NCBI GenBank assembly: GCA_021797265.1
Contig: JAJZZZ010000081.1
Coordinates: forward strand, 1-6,525
Source of the DNA: Thermoplasmata archaeon
GTDB lineage: Archaea > Thermoplasmatota > Thermoplasmata > Thermoplasmatales > Thermoplasmataceae
Length of the DNA stretch: 6,525 nucleotides
Direction of reading: 5' to 3'
Shown one piece after another: positions 1-5,027 of the stretch. Each line of letters opens with the position of its first letter. Position 1 is the first letter of the stretch. The notes below the pieces were generated by a model that made no database searches, was not told the DNA's origin, and saw only the letters and a list, made by a program, of their open reading frames with translations. Both the position numbers and the translations under genes were made by a program.

Positions 1-1689
1 AAAGACTTTCCTTCCGACATTTGAAATCTCCTCTATGGTTGCGTATGCCTCAACTGCCTTCAGTATATACGGCATGGTATTAACATCATCCTTTCTCATT
101 GCTTCCTCCAGCTGGTCCAGGGCATTTCTCACATCATTCTCGTCCCTGCTTTTCCTCACTGCCTTTATGCGGTCAAGCTGCTGCTTCTGGGCGGCCTTGC
201 TTATCTTCAGAATGTTCAGTGGCTGTTCCTCCTTCTCCGTGTATTTGTTAACGCCTACCATCACCTCTTTCCCCTCCTCAAGGCGAATCTGCCTCCTGTA
301 TGAGGTAGCGGCAATTTCCTTCTGTATATAGCCAGCCTTGACCGCCTCAAGTATGCCGCCCATCTTCTCTATTTCATCGAAATACCTGTAGGCCTCCTCC
401 TCCATCCTGTCCGTGAGCCACTCCATGTAATAGGATCCGCCAAGTGGATCTATGACGTCAGGAATCCCCGTTTCCTCCGCAATTATCTGCTGCGTCCTCA
501 GTGCAATCTTCACTGCATCCTCGGAGGGCAGGGCCCATGCCTCGTCGTATGAATTTGTGTGAAGGCTCTGCGTTCCTCCAAGCACGGCTGCCATTGCCTC
601 TATTGTTGTCCTTATTATATTGTTCAGTGGCTGCTGCCAGGTCAGTGTGTAACCTGACGTCTGTGTGTGGAACCTTAGCAGGAGGGTTCTGGATTTTTTG
701 GCACCGTATTTCTCCTTCAGGACTGTTGCCCAGATCCTGCGGGCAGCCCTCATCTTGGCAATCTCCTCAAAGAAGTTAATTGACGAATTGAAGAAGAATG
801 AGAGCCTTGGCGCGAAATCATCCACGGCCAGGCCGGCCTTGATTCCCATATCCACGTAATAGAAACCGTCCGCAAGAGTAAATGCCAGTTCCTGCGCAGC
901 GCTTGATCCGGCTTCACGTATATGGTACCCCGATATGCTGATGTAATTCCATTTTGGCATATTTTCCGTGCAGTAGGTCATCATGTCCCTGATGAGGCGC
1001 AGATGTGCCTCCGGCGGGTATATCCATTCCTTCTGCGCGATATATTCCTTCAGTATGTCTGCCTGCACGGTGCCGGCAAGAACTGACACAGGGATCTTCT
1101 TCTTTTTTCCAACGGCTATATACATCGCTGTGAGTATTGCTGCTGGCGCATTTATTGTCATTGAGGTGCTAACCTTGCTGAGATCGATGCCCCTGAATAT
1201 GATCTCCATGTCCTTGAGGGAAGTTACATTAACCCCGCACTTGCCAATCTCGCCGTCTGACCTGGGGTTGTCGCAGTCGAATCCATAGAGAGTTGGCATG
1301 TCAAATGCTATGCTCAGGCCTGATTCACCGTGCTTGATGAGGTATTTCAGCCTGCGGTTTGTATCCTCTGGTGTTCCAAAGCCAGAGAACATCCTCATTG
1401 TCCAGAGCCGACCACGGTACATATTTGGGTAAACGCCCCTGGTGAATGGAAACTCACCTGGGTAGCCCAGAAGCTTCTTTTCAGTGTCCTGTGGAAGATC
1501 TGCACTGGAGTAAAATTCCTTAATGGGAATGCCGGAAGAGTTTGTATGCTCCCCGTCAACATAACCAGTTTTGCTGTTCCACGGATCAAGTATTGTTGAT
1601 TTCCACCTTTCATAATCCTCATTGGATTTTGGATTCATATGCCTTATTTCTTCAAGTTTCCTGGAATAATAATTCTGCGGGTCAGACAT
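1..1689 (-). CDS. Adenosylcobalamin-dependent acyl-CoA mutase, catalytic (large) subunit; isobutyryl-CoA mutase-like; 3' end cut by window edge
   Basis: The reverse frame is open for 563 codons from ATG at 1689 to the edge. The last visible residues, EEISNVGRKVF, correspond to the family's C-terminal end, so only a few residues are missing. Family motifs are clear: RGVYPNMYRGRLWTMR (about 84-99), GLSIAFDMPT, ISISGYH (250-256), FAPRLSFFF, RFHTQTSGYTLTWQQPLNN (339-357) and GGTQSLHTNSYDEA. These form the TIM barrel that rearranges the acyl-CoA carbon skeleton. H256 matches the conserved active-site His244 of Propionibacterium methylmalonyl-CoA mutase. With that offset, the specificity positions Tyr89 and Arg207 become Phe101 and Gln219, the pair known from isobutyryl-CoA mutase. 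No B12-binding domain is fused, so a separate small subunit is expected, perhaps beyond the left edge. The family is certain; isobutyryl/n-butyryl-CoA as substrate is inferred from two residues. Confidence 0.95.
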   Translation of the reverse strand, partial: MSDPQNYYSRKLEEIRHMNPKSNEDYERWKSTILDPWNSKTGYVDGEHTNSSGIPIKEFYSSADLPQDTEKKLLGYPGEFPFTRGVYPNMYRGRLWTMRMFSGFGTPEDTNRRLKYLIKHGESGLSIAFDMPTLYGFDCDNPRSDGEIGKCGVNVTSLKDMEIIFRGIDLSKVSTSMTINAPAAILTAMYIAVGKKKKIPVSVLAGTVQADILKEYIAQKEWIYPPEAHLRLIRDMMTYCTENMPKWNYISISGYHIREAGSSAAQELAFTLADGFYYVDMGIKAGLAVDDFAPRLSFFFNSSINFFEEIAKMRAARRIWATVLKEKYGAKKSRTLLLRFHTQTSGYTLTWQQPLNNIIRTTIEAMAAVLGGTQSLHTNSYDEAWALPSEDAVKIALRTQQIIAEETGIPDVIDPLGGSYYMEWLTDRMEEEAYRYFDEIEKMGGILEAVKAGYIQKEIAATSYRRQIRLEEGKEVMVGVNKYTEKEEQPLNILKISKAAQKQQLDRIKAVRKSRDENDVRNALDQLEEAMRKDDVNTMPYILKAVEAYATIEEISNVGRKVF

Positions 1690-1710
1690 AATACAATAAG
1701 CCAAACGGAA

Positions 1711-1718
1711 ATTAAAAC
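1711..1718 (-). promoter_or_regulatory. Putative TATA box of the mutase gene
   Basis: On the minus strand this reads GTTTTAAT, preceded by an A-rich stretch (CTAAAAA) that could serve as the BRE. Its centre lies about 25 nt upstream of the ATG at 1689, the distance expected if transcription starts at or next to the start codon. No Shine-Dalgarno sequence is seen before the ATG, which fits a leaderless mRNA. Confidence 0.5.
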
Positions 1719-1832
1719 TTTTTAGTGACATTCTTCTGCATTCCCGCCTTTATGTTTTCTCTTCCATGATCCGACTGGTAATCTGAAATGCATTCACGGG
1801 TTTGATGCCGCAATGCACAGAAAACCCACTGT

Positions 1833-1935
1833 CCATGTGACCGAAACTGAAAACATGTTCTGCCCTGACGGCGGTTAGAAAGAATTACCCTTACACATAC
1901 CCTGCCCGTGATTCCGGTTTAACCGGGTCACATGG
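1833..1935. repeat. Inverted repeat with 10-bp arms in the intergenic region
   Basis: CCATGTGACC at 1833-1842 is the exact reverse complement of GGTCACATGG at 1926-1935, with 83 nt between. The region between the thioredoxin stop and the mutase start (1690-1970, 281 nt) has no credible gene, and this is one of two structures visible in it. The arms could pair in a long transcript or be two oppositely oriented protein-binding sites. A 9-bp version of the same word lies at 2829-2837. Confidence 0.5.
1908..1931. repeat. Imperfect palindrome with CCGGTT-T-AACCGG core
   Basis: The core 1914-1926 is a perfect 13-bp palindrome with one central base. Outside it GTGA (1908-1911) and TCAC (1928-1931) also pair, with a 2/1 base bulge. 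It sits 40 nt past the thioredoxin stop codon. As RNA the core can keep only about four base pairs around a five-base loop, so a DNA-binding site is as plausible as a transcript-end structure. It overlaps one arm of the longer inverted repeat. Confidence 0.5.
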
Positions 1936-1970
1936 CGGAACTCCAGCGCATGCCCGAATATTCTGGAAAA

Positions 1971-2285
1971 TCAAGGATATGTTTCTTTCATGATTGTTCT
2001 GAAAGTATCTTCCCTCACATATCCCCGCACACGCCGTTCAATTTTCCCCCTGTTAAATAAAATGATGTACGGAACGGTCCCTATTTCAAGAAAATCAAAA
2101 ACTGAAGTATCTTTTTCATAGTCTATGGAATAGAAATCCATTTCAGGATATTCGGAACTGAGTGGAATCAGGTATTTCTCAATCAGGCGGCATGGGTGGC
2201 ACCATTCAGCCTTTACGTCAAGAATAAATGTCCTGCCTTCCCGGATAATATTCTTTAATTGCGGAAGATCAATTTCACTGAACAC
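1971..2285 (-). CDS. Thioredoxin-like protein with WCHPC active site
   Basis: This is a 104-residue single-domain thioredoxin fold, about the normal length, with no signal peptide or membrane segment, so it should be cytoplasmic. The redox motif is W28-C29-H30-P31-C32, following the beta strand FILDVKAEW, and the cis-proline is P72 in GTVPYIILFNRGK. Both catalytic cysteines are present, so thiol-disulfide exchange is expected. The CHPC dipeptide differs from the CGPC of classical thioredoxins and should alter redox potential or partner choice. The start is GTG at 2285; an in-frame TAA at 2298-2300 excludes anything further upstream. It follows the ferritin-like gene by 18 nt on the same strand, so the two are probably cotranscribed. 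The natural partner is unknown; a reductase is not encoded nearby. Confidence 0.9.
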   Translation of the reverse strand: MFSEIDLPQLKNIIREGRTFILDVKAEWCHPCRLIEKYLIPLSSEYPEMDFYSIDYEKDTSVFDFLEIGTVPYIILFNRGKIERRVRGYVREDTFRTIMKETYP

Positions 2286-2301
2286 TTTATGGAAATGTTA
2301 A

Positions 2302-2308
2302 GATCACC
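2302..2308 (-). promoter_or_regulatory. Possible Shine-Dalgarno GGTGATC ahead of the thioredoxin gene
   Basis: On the minus strand GGTGATC matches the downstream half of the archaeal consensus GGAGGTGATC. It is built from the final Trp codon and TGA stop of the upstream gene. It ends 16 nt before the GTG start, which is longer than usual, so translation may depend partly on coupling to the upstream gene. Confidence 0.3.
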
Positions 2309-2831
2309 AATAATCTTTATTGATCATCTCGTCGTAAATTTCTGACAGCCTGTTCTTGTTTTCTGTTTCATGTTCCGCAAGTTTCCTGAAAACGTTGCTT
2401 GAAGATGGGCCCTTGTATTCCTCTGACATTATGCTGAGAACCTTCTGGAGATCGTTGGACATCTTTATTGCTGAAAGCAGAACGCTTCCCAGATCGTTGG
2501 GATTCGGATCATCCAGGTCGCTGGAGAGAATATGATCAAGCATGCCATAATCAATGCCTGTTGAATCATTTGCCCCCATCTTCATAGTTCCTGTTTCCAT
2601 TGCCTTTCTTATGAGCCTGATATCCTCGCTTTCTTTTTTCTTCAGGTCGTCCAGTAGCTTCCTGACATGGTCCAGCATAGACTGGTTGTAGAGCTCTTCG
2701 TACCTCTGCGACACCCTCTCCTTCAGTCTGATGGTTCTTCTGAGCAGCTGGTTTCTAACCTCCTCGAATGATTTTCCGGAAATCGTATTAACTTTCTTAG
2801 TTTCGTTTGTTCCCATGATAATAATACTCAT
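2304..2831 (-). CDS. Ferritin-like (rubrerythrin-type) helical protein with degenerate metal site; hypothetical
   Basis: The 175-residue protein is almost all helix and highly charged, with no membrane segment. Two halves resemble the helix pairs of a rubrerythrin-like four-helix bundle: residues 22-80 (helix with YEELY, then helix ending KKKESEDIRLI) and 114-171 (helix from LLSAIKMSNDL, then VFRKLAEHETENKNRLSEIYDEM). In rubrerythrins the second and fourth helices carry ExxH iron ligands. Here those sites read E67-S-E-D70 and E155-T-E-N158, so both histidines are gone, and the expected acidic ligand in helix three is not obvious. A diiron enzyme is therefore unlikely; a structural, partner-binding or different-metal role is possible. 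ATG at 2831 is used here; the second ATG at 2816 (residue 6) is a real alternative. Assignment rests on pattern recognition, not a search. Confidence 0.65.
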   Translation of the reverse strand: MSIIIMGTNETKKVNTISGKSFEEVRNQLLRRTIRLKERVSQRYEELYNQSMLDHVRKLLDDLKKKESEDIRLIRKAMETGTMKMGANDSTGIDYGMLDHILSSDLDDPNPNDLGSVLLSAIKMSNDLQKVLSIMSEEYKGPSSSNVFRKLAEHETENKNRLSEIYDEMINKDYW

Positions 2832-2837
2832 GTGACC
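2829..2837. repeat. Third copy of CATGTGACC, overlapping the start codon of the ferritin-like gene
   Basis: The nine bases match those in the arms at 1834-1842 and, inverted, 1926-1934. On the coding strand it reads GGTCACATG, whose last three bases are the first possible start codon. Together with the copy at 1926-1934 it frames the two-gene cassette as inverted repeats. A shared regulatory site is possible; chance is not excluded. Confidence 0.35.
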
Positions 2838-2841
2838 ACTA

Positions 2842-2850
2842 GGATATAAC
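2842..2850 (-). promoter_or_regulatory. Putative TATA box of the ferritin-like/thioredoxin operon
   Basis: The minus strand reads GTTATATCC, nearly the same as the box in front of the oxidoreductase gene (GTTATATCT). Its centre is about 31 nt before the ATG at 2816 and only about 16 nt before the ATG at 2831, so this box would favour the shorter protein. A second candidate, TAATATATCC at 2868-2877, would suit the longer form with a short leader. Confidence 0.4.
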
Positions 2851-2868
2851 TATTTCGATACATTTGCG

Positions 2869-2896
2869 GATATATTATGATTTGTAGTAATATATC
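2869..2896. repeat. 28-bp dyad, GATATATTA-N10-TAATATATC
   Basis: The arms 2869-2877 and 2888-2896 are perfect 9-bp reverse complements separated by TGATTTGTAG. It lies in the 266-nt region between the divergent ferritin-like and epimerase genes. Its left arm overlaps a possible TATA box of the minus-strand gene, so an operator is plausible. The total length equals that of a Xer dif site, but the position of the symmetric bases does not match the archaeal dif known to me. Confidence 0.5.
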
Positions 2897-2898
2897 GG

Positions 2899-2917
2899 TC
2901 CGGTGCTTTTTACCGGA
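2899..2917. repeat. Dyad TCCGGT-N7-ACCGGA
   Basis: Perfect 6-bp arms at 2899-2904 and 2912-2917 flank GCTTTTT, and two outer G-T pairs could extend the stem in RNA. The half-site TCCGGT also occurs in the palindrome past the end of the thioredoxin gene (1913-1918), though with a different spacing. It could be an operator for the divergent promoters or a hairpin. Otherwise the stretch 2832-3097 shows only promoter-like sequence and a weak repeat (CAGTGATT/AATCATTG, 2969-2999). Confidence 0.4.
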
Positions 2918-3061
2918 TTTCCCTCATATTGCCTCTGCACTGGATTTTTCAGGAATGATAACTGGAAACAGTGATTATGTTAATGACGAACAATCATTGC
3001 CATGAACCATTGAATGGCAGCCCGAAAGTGCTGTTGCAGCCCCTGCCTGAATATCACCCGG

Positions 3062-3080
3062 CTATAAGTTAATCTATTAA
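3062..3080 (+). promoter_or_regulatory. Putative TATA region of the epimerase gene
   Basis: Two overlapping candidates occur: CTATAAG at 3062-3068, about 33 nt before the ATG at 3098, and TCTATTAA at 3073-3080, about 22 nt before it. The first would give a leader of a few bases, the second none. No Shine-Dalgarno sequence precedes the ATG. Confidence 0.4.
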
Positions 3081-3097
3081 CAGTTGCTTCACCTTTC

Positions 3098-3748
3098 ATG
3101 AAAATTTCTCCATCCATTATATCCTCAAAACTGGAAGTGCTGGGGGAAGAGATTGAAAAATGTGACATGGCAGGTGCAGACTCCTATCATCTTGATGTTA
3201 TGGATGGGCATTTTGTACCCAATCTCACAATGGGACCGGACCTGATCAGTGCAGTGAGGCGCAAGACAAAAAAACGTCTTGAATCCCATCTTATGATTGA
3301 TCGACCTGACCGGTACTACAAATCATTTGTAGAGGCAGGCTCTGATATTCTTCTTATCCATGCTGAATGCCTAGTCAACTTCAAGAAACTCAGGAAAGAT
3401 ATTGCTGATTCCGGGGCAGAATTCGGCATTGTCATAAATCCGGAGACCCCCCTGAGTGAAGCTTTGCCTCTCCTTCCGGAGTCAAGGATACTTCTCCTGA
3501 TGTCTGTGCATCCCGGATTTTCCGGCCAGAAATTTATTGCCAGTACGGTTGACAAAATCAGGGAGGCAAGATCATATATAGACAGGAACGAACTGGATAC
3601 CGAGATAGAGGTGGATGGTGGAATCAACGATAAAACTGGAAAGTTATGCGCCGATGCCGGTGCAGATATCCTGGTTTCAGCTTCCTACATTTTTTCCGGA
3701 AACATCCATGAAAGAATTGGAATATTAAAAAACCTGAAGCAGGATTAA
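3098..3748 (+). CDS. rpe: Ribulose-phosphate 3-epimerase
   Basis: This 216-residue TIM-barrel enzyme interconverts D-ribulose 5-phosphate and D-xylulose 5-phosphate in the non-oxidative pentose phosphate pathway, in the cytoplasm. It has the usual length and all main motifs: ISPSIISS at the N-terminus, YHLDVMDGHFVPN (30-42), ESHLMIDRP (62-70), LLMSVHPGFSGQKFI (133-147) and IEVDGGIN (170-177). The four metal ligands expected for the family are H31, D33, H64 and D173, with D33 and D173 as the acid/base pair. The phosphate-binding loop reads PGFSGQ rather than the more common PGFGGQ, a mild change. The start is the ATG at 3098, directly before the conserved first strand. The gene is alone on this strand, and its stop codon touches that of the converging oxidoreductase. 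A related sugar-phosphate epimerase specificity cannot be excluded from sequence alone. Confidence 0.95.
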   Translation: MKISPSIISSKLEVLGEEIEKCDMAGADSYHLDVMDGHFVPNLTMGPDLISAVRRKTKKRLESHLMIDRPDRYYKSFVEAGSDILLIHAECLVNFKKLRKDIADSGAEFGIVINPETPLSEALPLLPESRILLLMSVHPGFSGQKFIASTVDKIREARSYIDRNELDTEIEVDGGINDKTGKLCADAGADILVSASYIFSGNIHERIGILKNLKQD

Positions 3749-4729
3749 TTATGCAAACTCGATTATTATCCTGCCATCCCTTATCCTGGAATATTCCTCC
3801 AGAGCCTCACCAATATCATTGAATGCAAATCTCTTCGCTACGGGCACCCTGACCTTGTGTGTCTCCATTATCTCCAGAGTTTCTGTCAGGTCTTTAAGGT
3901 CGCCGCCAGTTGATCCAATGATGCTCACTTCTCTTGTGTAAAGGGAAGCTATGTCCAGCCTGGCCTCCCTGCCTGTGAGAACCCCGAACGAGACCAGTGT
4001 TCCTCCTGTCTGGATATGCTTCATCGCATCATCCCAGAACATTGATCCAAGAGAATTCATCACAACATCTGCCCTGAACTGGTCCGGAACCTTGCTGTCT
4101 CCAAAGATTTCAGTGCAGCCGTATTCCCTGACCCAGTCCTTCCGCGATACCCCGTAAACATCCATTCCCATGATCCTGGCGAACTGTATGGCAAGTATCC
4201 CCGTATTTCCTGAAGCACCGTAAACCAGCAGCTTCTTCCCAGCCGAGGCTCCGGCCCTCTTGAGTGCCCGGTAAGCAGTAAGAGCACCGATGGGGATGCT
4301 CACTGCCGTATCGTTGTCTATGCTGTCAGGGATTGCAATTGCATTTTTCTCCGGGACAGTAACATACTCTGAGTATCCCCCATTTGTTACAACTCCCCAG
4401 ATGCCTCCATTTGTGCACAGGTGTTCCCTGTGAGTTCTGCACATTTCGCATGTACCGTCGAAAACCCTGTTGTAAACCATCACACGTTGGCCCTTCTTAA
4501 ATGATCTGGAATCCTTCTCGACGATGCCTATCACTTCAGATCCTGGGATGTGGGGCACGGGCTTGAGATTGTATACAATATTGCCATTTATGAGGTTGTA
4601 GTCCAAGGGATTGAGGCCTGCGGCAACAACTTTCACAAGCACTTCCTCCCTGCCAGGATCAGTTATCCCGGTCTCTTCTATCCTCAGTGCGGAATTTCCG
4701 AACTTTGGTCCAATAAAAACTGCTTTCAT
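3749..4729 (-). CDS. Medium-chain dehydrogenase/reductase (alcohol dehydrogenase/quinone reductase family), catalytic zinc site absent
   Basis: The 326-residue protein has an N-terminal GroES-like domain (about 1-130) and a Rossmann domain with GASGNTG at 171-177. The second strand ends VYGVSRKDW (191-199); the Ser-Arg-Lys suggests NADP(H) rather than NAD(H). Zinc-dependent members have GxC and GHE motifs for the catalytic zinc; here they read GLN40 and PGSE (S64), so the reaction is probably reduction of an enone, quinone or acyl-CoA type substrate without catalytic zinc. The structural-zinc lobe is partly kept: C94, C97 and C105, with H100 or H103 as a possible fourth ligand. The start is ATG at 4729: MKAVFIGPKF is the normal family N-terminus and a TATA box sits 24 nt upstream. 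The frame stays open to ATG 4861 but that extension looks non-coding. Substrate is unknown. Confidence 0.9.
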   Translation of the reverse strand: MKAVFIGPKFGNSALRIEETGITDPGREEVLVKVVAAGLNPLDYNLINGNIVYNLKPVPHIPGSEVIGIVEKDSRSFKKGQRVMVYNRVFDGTCEMCRTHREHLCTNGGIWGVVTNGGYSEYVTVPEKNAIAIPDSIDNDTAVSIPIGALTAYRALKRAGASAGKKLLVYGASGNTGILAIQFARIMGMDVYGVSRKDWVREYGCTEIFGDSKVPDQFRADVVMNSLGSMFWDDAMKHIQTGGTLVSFGVLTGREARLDIASLYTREVSIIGSTGGDLKDLTETLEIMETHKVRVPVAKRFAFNDIGEALEEYSRIRDGRIIIEFA

Positions 4730-4747
4730 GATTGAGAAATTGGAATT

Positions 4748-4757
4748 TAGATATAAC
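4748..4757 (-). promoter_or_regulatory. Putative TATA box of the oxidoreductase gene
   Basis: The minus strand reads GTTATATCTA. The centre is about 24 nt from the ATG at 4729, predicting transcription from the start codon itself. This spacing is the main argument for the shorter protein start. Because ATAT is nearly symmetric, a weak plus-strand promoter at the same place is conceivable. Confidence 0.55.
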
Positions 4758-4816
4758 TTGTTTGTGGCAGATGAGTTCTGAACAGCAAGCACCGATGAGA
4801 TTGCAAGCTGAAAAAT

Positions 4817-4845
4817 TCCCGGCAGCAGTATCCATGCTCCCGGGA
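4817..4845 (+). other. Hairpin followed by a short T tract in the divergent intergenic region
   Basis: TCCCGG (4817-4822) pairs with CCGGGA (4840-4845); inside it, after one mismatch, AGCA (4824-4827) pairs with TGCT (4835-4838) around a 7-base loop. CTTTTTC follows at 4853-4859. On the plus strand this resembles the end of a short transcript, yet no gene ends here. It could mark a small RNA starting near 4775, or be chance. The rest of 4730-5027 holds only promoter elements and the palindrome at 4985-4999. Confidence 0.35.
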
Positions 4846-4984
4846 TGTCTGTCTTTTTCACGCCTTACTTATCACAGCCCTGCATCTTTACGCGTTGAAT
4901 CTGCGTGCCCCTTCCATGTTTCTGCTGGAAACTACCGGCCATAATCCGACATGGTACCTGCCAGCTTTATCTTTCAGCCGGCGG

Positions 4985-4999
4985 ACTTGCTCAGCAAGT
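4985..4999. repeat. Perfect 15-bp palindrome next to the xerA TATA box (candidate operator)
   Basis: ACTTGCT-C-AGCAAGT has perfect 7-bp arms. It ends two bases before the TATA-like TTTATAC at 5001, so it covers the place where TFB would contact the BRE. A repressor bound here would block initiation. As RNA it would form a 6-bp stem followed by five U residues, so a terminator of plus-strand readthrough is an alternative reading. Confidence 0.45.
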
Positions 5000-5000
5000 T

Positions 5001-5007
5001 TTTATAC
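5001..5007 (+). promoter_or_regulatory. Putative TATA box of xerA
   Basis: TTTATAC lies in a run of T following the palindrome. Its centre is 24 nt before the TTG at 5028, matching the box-to-start distance of the mutase and oxidoreductase genes. It therefore argues for a leaderless mRNA beginning at or near that TTG. Confidence 0.5.
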
Positions 5008-5027
5008 AGATTGCATTTGTGCGGTTA

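Noticed and set aside
35..1599. Several open plus-strand frames opposite the mutase gene (for example 35-331, 983-1288)
   Set aside because: They are antisense to strongly conserved mutase motifs, have skewed composition, and no recognisable domains.
4746..4773. dif site: TTTAGATATAA matches one arm of the Thermococcales dif as I remember it
   Set aside because: The expected second arm after a 6-nt spacer (4763-4773) does not match, and the half-match coincides with the oxidoreductase TATA box.
4768..4813. C/D box guide RNA (GATGAG, CTGA, GATGAG, CTGA in order)
   Set aside because: Only 2 nt separate the first C-like and D-like words, and the boxes lack the full RUGAUGA consensus.
4730..4861. 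44-residue N-terminal extension of the oxidoreductase starting at ATG 4861, which could look like a signal peptide
   Set aside because: It would cross the TATA box, the family N-terminus begins exactly at ATG 4729, and the enzyme type is cytoplasmic.
4732..4944. Small plus-strand frame (70 codons, or 57 from ATG 4771) in the divergent region
   Set aside because: No domain, no ribosome binding site, irregular composition, and it overlaps promoter elements and a hairpin.
4905..5027. N-terminal extension of XerA from ATG 4905
   Set aside because: The residues do not resemble the core-binding domain, and the stretch includes the palindrome and TATA box.
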